Assembly (NCBI GenBank): GCA_025356055.1
Contig: JANXUU010000005.1
Coordinates: 1 to 36,757 of the forward strand
Reading direction: 5' to 3'
Source: Sphingomonas sp.
GTDB lineage: Bacteria; Pseudomonadota; Alphaproteobacteria; Sphingomonadales; Sphingomonadaceae
DNA: 36,757 nucleotides
How positions within the stretch are numbered: the first letter of the stretch is position 1; each line of letters begins with the position of its first letter. The translations under genes were made by a program, and so were the position numbers. Below the pieces are notes generated by a model, which saw only the letters and a list, made by a program, of their open reading frames with translations, was not told where the DNA came from and made no database searches. Below are positions 1-9,330 of this stretch, one piece after another.

Positions 1-1
1 G

Positions 2-1408
2 GCGCGCGTTGCGTTGGCGAGCGCGGCCGACCTCGACGCCGCAGTGGCCAACGCGGCCGCGGCACAACCGGCGTGGGGCGCGACCAACCCGCAGCGGCGG
101 GCGCGGGTGATGTTCGCGTTCAAGGCGCTCGTCGAGGCGGAGATGGACAGCCTCGCGCACATGCTGTCGATGGAGCACGGCAAGGTCGTCGCCGACAGCC
201 GCGGCGACATCCAGCGCGGGCTCGAGGTGATCGAGTTTTCGTGTGGCATCCCCCACGCGCTCAAGGGCGAATATACCCACGGCGCGGGCCCCGGCATCGA
301 TGTCTATTCGATGCGCCAGCCGCTCGGTATCGTCGCAGGCATCACCCCGTTCAACTTCCCGGCGATGATCCCGATGTGGATGTTCGGCACCGCCATCGCC
401 TGTGGCAACGCCTTCATCCTCAAGCCCTCGGAGCGCGATCCGTCGGTTCCCGTGCGCCTGGCCGAGCTGATGAAGGAAGCCGGCGCCCCCGATGGCATCC
501 TTCAGGTCGTCCACGGCGACAAGGAGATGGTCGACGCGCTCCTCGACCATGAGGACGTAAAAGCGATCAGCTTCGTCGGCTCGTCCGACATCGCGCAATA
601 TATCTACAGCCGCGGGACCGCCAACGGGAAGCGCGTGCAGGCATTCGGCGGGGCCAAGAACCATGGCATCGTCATGCCCGACGCCGACCTTGACCAGGTC
701 GTCAACGATCTCGCCGGCGCCGCGTTCGGCTCGGCCGGGGAGCGGTGCATGGCGCTGCCGGTGGTCGTGCCGGTCGGTGAGAAGACCGCCATCGCGCTCC
801 GCGAAAAGCTCATCCCCGCGATCGAGGGTCTCCGCATCGGAGTCTCTTCCGATCCCGATGCCCATTATGGACCGGTGATCAACGCCGCCCACAAGGCGAA
901 GATCGAAAACTACATCCAGATGTGCGCTGACGAGGGCGGGGAGCTGGTCGTCGACGGCCGCGGCTTCACGCTGCAAGGGAACGAAGGCGGCTATTTCGTC
1001 GGCCCGACCCTGTTCGACCATGTGAAGCCGCATTTCCGCAGCTACCAGGAAGAAATCTTCGGCCCCGTCCTGCAGATCGTCCGCGCTGCCGATTTCGACG
1101 AAGCGGTCCGCCTGCCGAGCGAACACCCGTACGGCAACGGCGTCGCGCTGTTCACCCGCAACGGCCACGCCGCGCGCGAATTCGCCGCGCGCGTGAACGT
1201 CGGCATGGTCGGGATCAACGTCCCCATCCCGGTGCCGGTCGCTTACCACAGCTTCGGCGGATGGAAGCGCTCGGGCTTCGGCGATATCAATCAGCACGGC
1301 ATGGAAGGCGTGCGCTTCTGGACCAAGACCAAGACGGTCACCCAGCGCTGGCCCGACGGCGGGGTCGGCGACGCCGCTAACGCCTTCGTCATCCCGACGA
1401 TGGGGTGA
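2..1408 (+). CDS. mmsA: CoA-acylating methylmalonate-semialdehyde dehydrogenase, 5'-truncated
   Basis: Converts methylmalonate semialdehyde, CoA and NAD+ to propionyl-CoA, CO2 and NADH, the last step of valine catabolism. The frame is open to the left edge (ARVALASAADLDAAV), so the N-terminus lies outside the window; the TTG at 14 is internal. Family marks seen: ITPFNFPAMIP, the NAD-binding GGAKNHGIVMPDAD, FVGSSDIAQYIYSRG, and the catalytic cysteine in GSAGERCMAL (codon 746-748). About 30 residues are missing compared with the usual ~500 aa. It ends 4 bp before the RidA-like gene and heads an operon for isobutyryl-CoA breakdown. Identity is near certain from conserved motifs along the whole length. 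Confidence 0.95.
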   Translation, partial: ARVALASAADLDAAVANAAAAQPAWGATNPQRRARVMFAFKALVEAEMDSLAHMLSMEHGKVVADSRGDIQRGLEVIEFSCGIPHALKGEYTHGAGPGIDVYSMRQPLGIVAGITPFNFPAMIPMWMFGTAIACGNAFILKPSERDPSVPVRLAELMKEAGAPDGILQVVHGDKEMVDALLDHEDVKAISFVGSSDIAQYIYSRGTANGKRVQAFGGAKNHGIVMPDADLDQVVNDLAGAAFGSAGERCMALPVVVPVGEKTAIALREKLIPAIEGLRIGVSSDPDAHYGPVINAAHKAKIENYIQMCADEGGELVVDGRGFTLQGNEGGYFVGPTLFDHVKPHFRSYQEEIFGPVLQIVRAADFDEAVRLPSEHPYGNGVALFTRNGHAAREFAARVNVGMVGINVPIPVPVAYHSFGGWKRSGFGDINQHGMEGVRFWTKTKTVTQRWPDGGVGDAANAFVIPTMG

Positions 1409-1412
1409 GGCG

Positions 1413-1799
1413 ATGATCCGGCGCACCCGATCCTCGTCGCCGTTCGAGGCGTCCATCGGCTTCTCGCGAGCAGTGCGCGCTGGTGACCGCATTCTCGTCT
1501 CCGGCACCGCCCCGGTTGAGCCTGACGGCGGCTCCACCCCCGGCGACGCAGCCGCACAAACCCGCCGCGTCTTGGCTATCATTCTGGCGGCAATCGAAGA
1601 ACTCGGCGGCATGGCAACCGACGTCGTCCGCACCCGCATGTTCCTCGCCGACCCAGCCGACGCGACCGCGGTCGGAGCCGTCCATGGCGAAATCTTCGGC
1701 GAAATCCGTCCCGCCTCGACGATGGTCGTCGCCCGGCTCCTTCGCCCCGAGTGGCGCGTCGAGATCGAGGCCGAGGCGATAGTGGCAAGCCCGGCCTAG
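1413..1799 (+). CDS. RidA family (YjgF/YER057c/UK114) protein
   Basis: 128 aa, the usual length for the trimeric RidA fold. Seen: IGFSRAVRAGDRILVSGTAP at the N-terminus, a central ELGGMATDVVRTRMFLAD and the C-terminal RPASTMVVARL...VEIEAEAIV. RidA proteins hydrolyse reactive enamine/imine intermediates. Aligned by eye to E. coli RidA (PARSCVEVARL), the catalytic Arg105 position is Ala here, as in non-RidA Rid subgroups, so 2-aminoacrylate deaminase activity should not be assumed. The ATG is 4 bp after mmsA behind GGGTGAGG. Placement suggests a housekeeping role linked to branched-chain amino acid catabolism; this is inference. Confidence 0.85.
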   Translation: MIRRTRSSSPFEASIGFSRAVRAGDRILVSGTAPVEPDGGSTPGDAAAQTRRVLAIILAAIEELGGMATDVVRTRMFLADPADATAVGAVHGEIFGEIRPASTMVVARLLRPEWRVEIEAEAIVASPA

Positions 1800-1818
1800 C
1801 CTTGCTACGGCGGTCCCC

Positions 1819-2964
1819 ATGAGCCAGTTCGACCTCACCGACGACCAGCGCGCTATCCAGGAGATGGCGCGCAAGTTCACCGCCGACGCGATCACGCCCC
1901 ATGCCGCCGAGTGGGACGAGCACCACATCTTCCCGCGCGATACCATTCGGGAAGCAGCGAAACTCGGCTTCGCGTCGATCTATGTCAGTGAAGAGGGCGG
2001 CGGGATCGGGCTCGGGCGGCTGGAGGCGGCGCTGATCATGGAAGCGATGGCCTATGGCTGTCCTTCGACCAGCGCGTTCATTTCAATCCACAACATGGCC
2101 GCGTGGATGATCGACCGGTTCGGGTCGGACGAGGTCAAGGCAAAATATTTGCCGTCGATGCTGACCGCCGAGCGGCTCAGCAGCTATTGCCTGACCGAAC
2201 CCGGCTCCGGCTCGGACGCCGCCGCGCTCAAGACCAGAGCGGTGCGCGACGGCGACGACTATATCGTCTCCGGCTCGAAGGCCTTCATCTCGGGCGGCGG
2301 AGAGAACGAGCTTTACGTCACCATGGTCCGCACTGGTGAGGACGGCCCCAAGGGCATTTCCTGCCTCGTCATCGAAAAGGACATGCCCGGCGTGTCGTTC
2401 GGCGCGCCCGAGAAGAAACTCGGCTGGCACTCCCAGCCCACTGCCCAAGTCAATTTTGACGAAGTGCGCGTGCCGGTCGCCAACCGCGTCGGCGGCGAGG
2501 GCGAGGGGTTCCGAATCGCGATGATGGGGCTCGACGGGGGCCGTCTCAACATCGGCGCCTGCTCGCTCGGCGGCGCGCAGCGCTGCCTCGACGAGGCGGT
2601 CGCCTACACCAAGGAACGAAGGCAGTTCGGCCACGCCATCGCCGATTTCCAGGCGACGCAGTTCACGCTCGCCGACATGGCAACCGACCTCGAGGCGGCG
2701 CGCGCGCTGCTCTACATGGCGGCGGTCAAGGTCACTGAGAACACCCCCGACAAGACCAAATTCGCGGCGATGGCCAAGCGCCTCGCGACCGACAACGGCT
2801 CGTCGATCGTCGACCGCGCGCTGCAATTGCACGGTGGCTACGGCTATCTTCAGGATTACCCGATCGAGCGTTTCTGGCGTGACCTGCGCGTCCATTCGAT
2901 CCTCGAGGGTACCAACCAGGTGATGCGGATGATCGTCAGCCGCGACATGCTGAGGCAGGGATGA
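1819..2964 (+). CDS. acyl-CoA dehydrogenase, isobutyryl-CoA dehydrogenase type
   Basis: 381 aa, full length for the acyl-CoA dehydrogenase family. It is expected to oxidise isobutyryl-CoA to methacrylyl-CoA, passing electrons from FAD to ETF. Seen: YCLTEPGSGSDAAALKTRA (FAD/substrate-binding middle domain), SKAFISGGGEN, RRQFGHAIADFQATQF, LQLHGGYGYLQDYPIERFWRD and ILEGTNQVMRMIV, whose Glu is the usual catalytic base. Substrate is inferred from the neighbouring valine-pathway genes; a short or branched-chain relative cannot be excluded. Its TGA overlaps the next ATG (ATGA). Confidence 0.92.
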   Translation: MSQFDLTDDQRAIQEMARKFTADAITPHAAEWDEHHIFPRDTIREAAKLGFASIYVSEEGGGIGLGRLEAALIMEAMAYGCPSTSAFISIHNMAAWMIDRFGSDEVKAKYLPSMLTAERLSSYCLTEPGSGSDAAALKTRAVRDGDDYIVSGSKAFISGGGENELYVTMVRTGEDGPKGISCLVIEKDMPGVSFGAPEKKLGWHSQPTAQVNFDEVRVPVANRVGGEGEGFRIAMMGLDGGRLNIGACSLGGAQRCLDEAVAYTKERRQFGHAIADFQATQFTLADMATDLEAARALLYMAAVKVTENTPDKTKFAAMAKRLATDNGSSIVDRALQLHGGYGYLQDYPIERFWRDLRVHSILEGTNQVMRMIVSRDMLRQG

Positions 2965-4022
2965 TCGACGAAATCATCAGTCGCCGCGAAGGCGCGGTTG
3001 GCCGGATCACGCTCAACCGCCCCAAGGCGATCCACGCGTTGACCCAGGCGATGTGCGAAGCAATGAGCGCGGCGTTGCTCGAATGGCGCGCCGACCCCGC
3101 CATCGAAGCGGTGATCATCGACCACGCTCCCGGCACCCGCGGCTTCTGCGCCGGCGGCGATGTCGTGATGCTGGCGAAATCAGGCGCAGCGGGGGGCGAA
3201 TTGGCCGACGCCTTCTTCGACGCCGAATATCGCCTCAACCATTTGCTCTTCACTTACCCCAAGCCGACGTTGGCGATCATGGACGGGATCACGATGGGCG
3301 GCGGGGTCGGCATCGCGCTGCCCTGCACCCACCGAGTCGCCACCGAAAACACGCGGCTCGCCATGCCTGAAACCGGGATCGGCCTGTTTCCCGATGTCGG
3401 CGGCGGCTGGTACCTGCCCCGCCTCCCCAGCCGCGTCGGCGAGTTCATGGCCCTGACCGGTGCGCGGCTCGACGGCGCCGAGTGTCACTATCTTGGCCTT
3501 GCAACCCACTACATCCGCTCGGACGATATCCCCGATCTGATCGAACGCATCGTCGGCTCCCCGTCCAGGCTCCTGGGCGCACTCGGTGCGGCCACGACGA
3601 CCCCGCCCGAGGCGCGCATCGCCGCCAATGAACCCATTATCCAGACGCTGTTCGCCTCGGACCGCCTCGAGGAAATCCTCGCTGCGCTCGATGCCGACGG
3701 CGGCGACTGGGCCACGACCGAGGCCGGCACGATCCGCACCAAGAGCCCGCTGTCGTGCAAAGTTTCGCTCCGTCTGATGGCCGAGGGTAAGCGCCGCACC
3801 GATTTTGCCGATGAAATGACTGCCGAGTTTTCACTGGCGACACACGTCGCCCGCACCCACGACTTCCACGAAGGCGTCCGCGCGCTGCTGATCGACAAGA
3901 CCGGCGCGCCCGACTGGCAACCCGCCGTCCCCGAGGCGGTCGACGACGCCATGCTCAACGCGCTGTTCGCCCCCGTCGCTTCGGCGTGGACCCCCTTTGC
4001 CGAAACCGAGGTGCCCGCATGA
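2961..4022 (+). CDS. 3-hydroxyisobutyryl-CoA hydrolase (crotonase superfamily)
   Basis: 353 aa, typical of HIBCH-type hydrolases and longer than a hydratase. Hydrolyses 3-hydroxyisobutyryl-CoA to 3-hydroxyisobutyrate, limiting toxic methacrylyl-CoA. Seen: the oxyanion-hole segment [26 protein letters not shown], and [21 protein letters not shown], in which the Glu and Asp match the catalytic pair of human HIBCH. The start ATG overlaps the acyl-CoA dehydrogenase stop, and its own TGA overlaps the ATG of the hydratase gene, implying translational coupling. Confidence 0.92.
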   Translation: MIDEIISRREGAVGRITLNRPKAIHALTQAMCEAMSAALLEWRADPAIEAVIIDHAPGTRGFCAGGDVVMLAKSGAAGGELADAFFDAEYRLNHLLFTYPKPTLAIMDGITMGGGVGIALPCTHRVATENTRLAMPETGIGLFPDVGGGWYLPRLPSRVGEFMALTGARLDGAECHYLGLATHYIRSDDIPDLIERIVGSPSRLLGALGAATTTPPEARIAANEPIIQTLFASDRLEEILAALDADGGDWATTEAGTIRTKSPLSCKVSLRLMAEGKRRTDFADEMTAEFSLATHVARTHDFHEGVRALLIDKTGAPDWQPAVPEAVDDAMLNALFAPVASAWTPFAETEVPA

Positions 4023-4795
4023 GCGATTATGAAACTATCCTCGTCGAACAGCGCGGCGCGGTCACGCTCGTCACCCTCAACCGCCCGCAGGCGCTCAATG
4101 CGCTGAACTCGGGCGTGCTGCGCGATCTCATCGCCGCGTTCGCCGCCTATGACGCCGACGGAACCCAGCGCTGCCTCGTCCTCACCGGCTCGGAAAAAGC
4201 CTTTGCCGCCGGCGCGGACATCAAGGAAATGCAGGCGCAGGGGTTCGCCGACATGTACGGCTCGAACTTCTTCGCCGGTTGGGAAAGGGTCACACGCACC
4301 CGCAAGCCGTGGCTTGCAGCGGTCTCGGGCTTCGCGCTTGGCGGCGGCTGCGAGGTGGCGATGATGGCCGATTTCATCATTGCCGCCGACTCGGCCAAAT
4401 TCGGCCAGCCCGAAATCAAGCTCGGCGTAACCCCCGGCATGGGCGGCTCACAACGCCTCACGCTGGCGATCGGCAAGGCCAAGGCAATGGAAATGTGCCT
4501 GACCGGCCGGATGATGGGTGCCGAGGAAGCCGAGCGTGCCGGGTTGGTGGCGAGGGTCGTCCCCGCCGCCGAGCTCATCGACGAAGCGATCAAGACGGCT
4601 CAGGCGATCGCTTCCATGCCCCCCCTCGCCGCGATCGCCACCAAGGAAATGGTCAACGCCACCTTCGAGATGGGCCTCGCGCAAGGCATAAATTTCGAGC
4701 GCCGCCTGTTCCACGGCCTGTTCGGCACGGCCGATCAGAAGGAAGGCATGGCCGCCTTCGTCGAGAAGCGGCCCGGCAACTGGACCGGCCGTTGA
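4019..4795 (+). CDS. enoyl-CoA hydratase
   Basis: 258 aa, standard for crotonase-type enoyl-CoA hydratase. Seen: [11 protein letters not shown] (oxyanion hole), [15 protein letters not shown] and [18 protein letters not shown], whose two glutamates match the catalytic pair of rat mitochondrial hydratase. In this operon it would hydrate methacrylyl-CoA to 3-hydroxyisobutyryl-CoA. The start is the ATG overlapping the previous TGA (ATGA); upstream in-frame starts lie inside the hydrolase gene. It is the last gene of the operon here; 3-hydroxyisobutyrate dehydrogenase (mmsB), the missing step, is not in the window. Confidence 0.93.
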   Translation: MSDYETILVEQRGAVTLVTLNRPQALNALNSGVLRDLIAAFAAYDADGTQRCLVLTGSEKAFAAGADIKEMQAQGFADMYGSNFFAGWERVTRTRKPWLAAVSGFALGGGCEVAMMADFIIAADSAKFGQPEIKLGVTPGMGGSQRLTLAIGKAKAMEMCLTGRMMGAEEAERAGLVARVVPAAELIDEAIKTAQAIASMPPLAAIATKEMVNATFEMGLAQGINFERRLFHGLFGTADQKEGMAAFVEKRPGNWTGR

Positions 4796-4868
4796 GCTGG
4801 TCCCCCACGTAGGTGGCAGACACAGGTCGGGTTGCGGTGTCGGCTGAGCGCACCGACCACTAATTTAC

Positions 4869-4909
4869 AAAAAAGGCCCCGAGGGATCGCTCCCCCGGGG
4901 CCGTTTTTT
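4869..4909. terminator. bidirectional intrinsic terminator
   Basis: A hairpin at 4875-4902 (GGCCCCG...CGGGGCC, extended by AGGGA/TCCC around a short loop) is preceded by six A and followed by six T after one G. It therefore ends transcription on both strands, serving the plus-strand valine operon and the convergent minus-strand porin gene. Confidence 0.88.
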
Positions 4910-4953
4910 CGTCCGTGGATCGGATGGCCGCTTAAAGCGACCATCCTGTCCTC

Positions 4954-6117
4954 TTACTGACCCGAACCCGGACCGAAGGTGATTTCCACGCGGCGGTTCT
5001 GCGGCTCGCGCACACCGTCGGCCGTCTCGACTAGCGGACGGCTCTCGCCGAACGCCTGGGTCGTGATCGCACCGTCGGCGACACCCTTGCCCGCGAGATA
5101 CGCCTTCACGGCGTCCGCACGGCGCTGCGAAAGCGCAACGTTGTAGGCGTCCGAACCCGACTTGTCGGCATGACCGGCCAGCATGACCGAGGCCTTGCCG
5201 GTCTGCTGATAGGCAGCCGCGGCATTGTCGAGGATCGCCGCTGCTTCAGGGGTGATGTCCGACTTGTCCCAATCGAAGAACACGATGAACGGACCAACCG
5301 GAACCGGAGCCGGAGCCGGGCAAGCCGCGGTCGCAGGGATCACCGAACCGTCCGGGCAGGTCTGCGTGGCAGGCGGCGGCGGGGGCGGGGGAGGGGGCGG
5401 CGGCGGCGGCGGCGGCGGGGGAGGCGGCGGCGCGAAGTTGAAGATCAGGCTCGCCAGCAGCGAGTGCGAGCGGAAGCGACCACGATAGTCACCGCCGATG
5501 GCATCGTTGAAGTGGATCTTGCGAACGTTGAAGAAACGATACTTGATGCCGAGATCGACGTTCGGGCTGATCGACTTGCGAACACCCGCGATCGCCTGCC
5601 ACGCAAGACTGCTGTCACGATCGACCAGGTTCGGCGTGCCGCCCAACGCGGGAACCGAAACGTCGTACTTTAAGCGCGCGACACCCAGGCCACCGCCGAC
5701 ATAGCCATTCCAGCCGTGGTCGTCGCCGAAGTCGAGCAACAGGTTGCCCATCGACGAAATCGCCGAGACATGACCGTCGCCGTTGAACACATTCTGCGTA
5801 TTGCGCGTAATTCCGTTGGCAACAGTGACGTCACCGATGCCGGCGCGCTTGTAGCCGATTTCGGCCTCAGCGCGGACCGGGCCGAAGTCATAGCCACCGA
5901 TCAGATCAGCATCGATCCCGGTCTTGTGATTGATGATGATGCCGTCATTGTAGGTGGGCGTGGTAACGCCAGTGACCGTGCGATGATAATTAAAATGCGT
6001 GTCTTCAACGAGCATCGCGCCGCCTTCGACGCCGACATACCAGGCGTGGTCGAGAGCGAGCGCCGGGCTAGCAAGTGCCGACGTGGCGAGCGCTGCCGTA
6101 ATGGCCAGCTTGCGCAT
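4954..6117 (-). CDS. OmpA-family outer-membrane protein with polyproline linker
   Basis: 387 aa. The start ATG (6115-6117) follows AAAGGGGA and opens a signal peptide, MRKLAITAALATSALASPALA; upstream in-frame codons lack these signs. Residues ~25-225 look like an 8-stranded outer-membrane barrel (GVEGGAML, YDFGPVRAEAEIGYKR, YVGGGLGVARLKYD, LGIKYRFF). Residues 230-249 are 20 consecutive prolines. The C-terminal ~110 residues are an OmpA peptidoglycan-binding domain: VFFDWDKSDIT, AGHADKSGSDAYN, LSQRRADAVKAYL, NRRVEITFG. It would tether the outer membrane to the wall. Monocistronic, with its terminator on the 3' side. Confidence 0.93.
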   Translation of the reverse strand: MRKLAITAALATSALASPALALDHAWYVGVEGGAMLVEDTHFNYHRTVTGVTTPTYNDGIIINHKTGIDADLIGGYDFGPVRAEAEIGYKRAGIGDVTVANGITRNTQNVFNGDGHVSAISSMGNLLLDFGDDHGWNGYVGGGLGVARLKYDVSVPALGGTPNLVDRDSSLAWQAIAGVRKSISPNVDLGIKYRFFNVRKIHFNDAIGGDYRGRFRSHSLLASLIFNFAPPPPPPPPPPPPPPPPPPPPATQTCPDGSVIPATAACPAPAPVPVGPFIVFFDWDKSDITPEAAAILDNAAAAYQQTGKASVMLAGHADKSGSDAYNVALSQRRADAVKAYLAGKGVADGAITTQAFGESRPLVETADGVREPQNRRVEITFGPGSGQ

Positions 6118-6269
6118 AGGATATCCCCTTTCACATGCGTTCGGATAGTGAACTGCAGTCACACATTATGGTGAGCGGGAAGATGGCGCAAGACAGCAAA
6201 GCCGTTAAGCTGTTGCGTAAATACATCAATTCACTTAATATGACGCAAGAAACCGACAGAATTTCGCGC

Positions 6270-6767
6270 TCAACTGGCGATCAGTCCATGCGACCGAAGA
6301 CTCGCGAGGAGGCTTGCCAACGTCGCGCGGGCCTGCGCGTCGATCATCGTTCCGCCCGCCGCATCAGCCACAGCGCTCGTCCAAGCGCCCACAACCTGGT
6401 CGCCGCCGACGACCAGCGCGCTCGCCCGGACCTCGCCAAACACCCACGCCCCGCCGCGGAAGACTGCATCGATTCCCTCGCTCGCGACCATCGCGCGCAG
6501 CCCCTCGCGCGCGATTACGAAACGCCATCCGCCCTCGGTCGCGATCGCCAGTTGGTCGGCCTTACCCGCCCACGCCCCGCTTGCCCCGCTGGCCACTATA
6601 TAGCATTTGCCCGTAACCGGCACCGCCGGCGGGCTCGCCAGCGCACGCTGCTCGACGCACGCCGCCACGCAGCCGTCCAGCAGTGCCAGCGCCTCGTTAT
6701 GAGTCACTTCCTTTTGCGCCTGTCCGGCGTCGAGCAAAGGGAGGGATAATCGGCTGGTCGCGCTCAC
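6270..6767 (-). CDS. DUF2793 domain-containing protein, end of GTA-like cluster
   Basis: 165 aa. The N-terminus (SRLSLPLLDAGQAQKEVTHNEAL) and WRFVIAREGLRAMVASEG match DUF2793, a family seen in alphaproteobacterial prophages and GTA clusters; function unknown, probably a virion or tail-tip component. The start is a GTG at 6765-6767, preceded by TGAGGAG six bases upstream; the TGA of that motif is the stop of the gp15-like gene. The C-terminus (DAQARATLASLLASLRSHGLI) is helical. Last gene of the cluster; no clear intrinsic terminator is visible before the porin promoter region. Confidence 0.78.
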   Translation of the reverse strand: MSATSRLSLPLLDAGQAQKEVTHNEALALLDGCVAACVEQRALASPPAVPVTGKCYIVASGASGAWAGKADQLAIATEGGWRFVIAREGLRAMVASEGIDAVFRGGAWVFGEVRASALVVGGDQVVGAWTSAVADAAGGTMIDAQARATLASLLASLRSHGLIAS

Positions 6768-6777
6768 CGAAGGCTCC

Positions 6778-8931
6778 TCACAAAATGATCTTCAGATAGA
6801 TTTCGCGCGACGCCGCCCGGTCGCCGACCTGGCGCACCGCCAGCATCGCGTCGCCGCTGGCAAACGTCGCCAGTTCGGCATTCGTCACCACCAGCGACGG
6901 AACCGAGCAGGTCCACTCGCGCGCGACCGCTCCCTGGAACAGCCGCACGCGATAAGTCTCGCTCGCCTCGCCCAGCGGCGCATCGATCCCGTCGATCCAC
7001 CCCCAGCCCACGCGGCTCCGCCGAGTCCAGCCGATGCTCAACCCCGCGGCATCGTGGCTCGCGCGCAGGCCGACCGGCGCCGGCGGCCGCAGCGACTCGC
7101 CCCCCGCGATCCCGCTCACGCCCGCCGAAGTCACGTCACCCAGCCCATTGGGCACCACCGTAACAGCCGCTCCAACCATTTCGCCCGGCAGCACGATCCG
7201 CGCCAGCCGCTCGGCGTCAATCAGCACGAACGCCTCGCCCACCGCGTGGCCCGCCATCGCCCACTCGCTTCCGCGCCGCCCGCGCAGCAGCCGCGACAAT
7301 CGGAACTGACCCCCGCTTGCCGGCTCGGCTCGCCCGAATTGCACCAGCTCGTCGCCGATCATCGCCAGATTCATCCCCATTGCCAGCGCCGCATCGTCGC
7401 AGCTCAGCAAATGCGCCGCGCCATCGACCAGCGTCACAACCACGTCATTGAGTTCGTCGTGAAGCACCGCGCTCCCCGCACCGAGCACGCTCGTCGCGCG
7501 CCCGATCACCGCCGCCCGCTCGACCGCGACCGTCGCCCACGCCGCGCCATTCGCCGTCACGCTCACGCTGATCGGTTTCCACGTCCCAGCGCTCGCCGCT
7601 GCGACCAGCAGCGACATCGTCTCCGCTCCGCCGCCCAGGTCAGGCAAATCCATCAGCACCAGCGCGGTCGGCAACGCCACCTCGTCGATCCCCGCGCTCG
7701 CCCGCCCGGCGTCCCCGACAAACGCCACCGCGCCGCCGGCTTCGCAGACCAGTCGCGCGCTCACCACCAGCGCCTTGATCTCGACCTCGGCCACCCGCCA
7801 GATTCCCGGCAGCTCGGCCAGTCTCAGCGCATCCCCCGGCGCCAGCTCGACGAACGCCGGCCGCAAGGTCACGCGCACCTCCTCGCGTTCCGCCCACAGC
7901 CGCGCCAGCCGCGTTTCCGCAAGTCCCCGAGCCCGGTCCGCCGACACGCTCGCCGCAAAGTCCACCGCCCGCCCCGTGCGCCCGCCAGCCTCACCCGCCT
8001 CGGCCAGCCCCGCTTGGTAATCACGCGCGGGATCGTAATAGCTCAACCCCAGCCGCGTCGGCATCTCGCCCAGCGGCCGCCGCGACCGCTCGATCCGATG
8101 CGCTTCGGCGCTACTGCCGGCCGCGCACCCGATCTGCGACCCCGTCACGCTCCGTCCGACCGCCCCGCGATCGGTCAGCACCCCGCCCGCGTCACGCAGC
8201 CGCACCGCGGCCATCTCGACCACCACGCCGATCGCGTCGCCGATGCTCGCCCCATGCGCCGCATAACCCCCGACCGTCGCGCTCGCCGCGCAATCGATCG
8301 CCCCGCCGCTCGCGTCGTTCAACAGCGCACCAACCGCGACATCCCCCTCATCGGCCACCACCTCGAACGTCAGCATCGGAATGCGATTGCCATATTCGGC
8401 CACCGCCAGATCCTCGAACACCGCCAGCGCGATCCCGCGAAACGCCGTCGCCCCGCTTGCCCCCTCGACCGACGCGATCAGCGGATCGGCCACTTGCCCC
8501 TCGCCGCCATCGTGAAATCGCATCGCCCCCGGGACCTTCAGATCCCCCGCCGCCCCGCGCATCAATTTCCCGTCGGCCCAGATCCGCCCGATCCGCAGCG
8601 CTTTGCGCGACGAAACGGCAACCGCGAAACTTGCCGTATAGGCATAGCGCAGCGCATCGCTCCCGCCCTTGCCCCCGCTGACCGCCGTCTCGGTCTCGAC
8701 CAGGTCTGTCGCCCACACCACGCTCCCCGCAACGCGCATCGTGCCATAGATACGCGGGATCATTGTCCCGTAACTCGCCGTCTGGACCGTAAGGTCGCCC
8801 AGCCGCGGCCCCTTGCGCGGCCCCTCGCCGAACAATTGCTGGTCGACCGCCTGTCCGACCAAGCTGCCCAGCGCTCCGCCCAACGGCCCGCCCAGCGCGG
8901 TCCCGACCGCGCTCAATACCAATGTCGCCAT
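6778..8931 (-). CDS. GTA gp15-like phage tail/host-specificity protein
   Basis: 717 aa. The N-terminus (LVLSAVGTALGGPLGGALGSLVGQAVDQ) is the small-residue-rich segment typical of gp15/megatron-type baseplate proteins; YGTMIPRIYGTMRVAGSVVWATDL and LSYYDPARDYQAG follow, consistent with the Phage-tail_3 region. The C-terminal third looks beta-rich. RcGTA gp15 is about 1,300 aa and carries a GTA TIM-barrel-like domain; that block is absent here and a TIM-barrel-like region sits in the gp12-type gene instead. Presumed distal tail/baseplate role in receptor contact or DNA delivery. ATG 4 bp after the gp14 stop. Confidence 0.82.
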   Translation of the reverse strand: MATLVLSAVGTALGGPLGGALGSLVGQAVDQQLFGEGPRKGPRLGDLTVQTASYGTMIPRIYGTMRVAGSVVWATDLVETETAVSGGKGGSDALRYAYTASFAVAVSSRKALRIGRIWADGKLMRGAAGDLKVPGAMRFHDGGEGQVADPLIASVEGASGATAFRGIALAVFEDLAVAEYGNRIPMLTFEVVADEGDVAVGALLNDASGGAIDCAASATVGGYAAHGASIGDAIGVVVEMAAVRLRDAGGVLTDRGAVGRSVTGSQIGCAAGSSAEAHRIERSRRPLGEMPTRLGLSYYDPARDYQAGLAEAGEAGGRTGRAVDFAASVSADRARGLAETRLARLWAEREEVRVTLRPAFVELAPGDALRLAELPGIWRVAEVEIKALVVSARLVCEAGGAVAFVGDAGRASAGIDEVALPTALVLMDLPDLGGGAETMSLLVAAASAGTWKPISVSVTANGAAWATVAVERAAVIGRATSVLGAGSAVLHDELNDVVVTLVDGAAHLLSCDDAALAMGMNLAMIGDELVQFGRAEPASGGQFRLSRLLRGRRGSEWAMAGHAVGEAFVLIDAERLARIVLPGEMVGAAVTVVPNGLGDVTSAGVSGIAGGESLRPPAPVGLRASHDAAGLSIGWTRRSRVGWGWIDGIDAPLGEASETYRVRLFQGAVAREWTCSVPSLVVTNAELATFASGDAMLAVRQVGDRAASREIYLKIIL

Positions 8932-8934
8932 TGC

Positions 8935-9330
8935 TCAAACTTTCCTCATGCGGCGGCGATAGACCGCAAGCAGCGGCCACGGGCTTTCCCCCGGCCGCTC
9001 GACCACGCCATGGCGCAAGTCGGCATGGATCATCCCCGCCCCGCTCGCGATCCCCAGGTGCAGCACCTCCCGTCCGGCCTGCAGCAACAGCACGTCGCCC
9101 GCCACGACCCGCGTCCGCGCGATCCGCCGAAACCACGGAGCCAGCCCCGCCTCGATCTCGCTGCGCGCCACCCCACGCGCGGCATAGTTTCGCCGCCCGC
9201 AATTGGCCGGAAGCCCGAACGCCGCGAGCACCAGCCCGAGGCAATCGATCCCGACCTCGCGCGACCGCCCCTGCAGCCGAAACCGAGTGCCGATCAGGCT
9301 GCGCGCCCGCTCTACCGCCTCCATCGTCAC
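8935..9330 (-). CDS. NlpC/P60 family peptidase, GTA gp14
   Basis: 131 aa. Catalytic Cys in GIDCLGLVLAAFGLP, catalytic His in VLHLGIASG, and a polar third position in IHADLRHGVVE, the NlpC/P60 order. In RcGTA the homologue is a tail-associated peptidoglycan peptidase that helps DNA cross the recipient wall. The start is GTG 9328-9330, overlapping the gp13 TGA (GTGA); an alternative ATG lies two codons in (9322-9324). Intact catalytic residues and length suggest a functional product. Confidence 0.88.
   Translation of the reverse strand: MTMEAVERARSLIGTRFRLQGRSREVGIDCLGLVLAAFGLPANCGRRNYAARGVARSEIEAGLAPWFRRIARTRVVAGDVLLLQAGREVLHLGIASGAGMIHADLRHGVVERPGESPWPLLAVYRRRMRKV

Noticed and set aside
14-16. 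TTG at position 14 as the start of mmsA
   Set aside because: Conserved family sequence (ARVALAS) continues upstream to the window edge, so the gene is truncated rather than started here.
5371-5430. CRISPR-like or tandem-repeat array
   Set aside because: A coding polyproline run with no spacers. No CRISPR array was found anywhere in the window.
6165-6191. Porin promoter TTGCGC / CATAAT on the minus strand
   Set aside because: The 15-base spacer is too short and the -35 match is poor; not listed as a feature.
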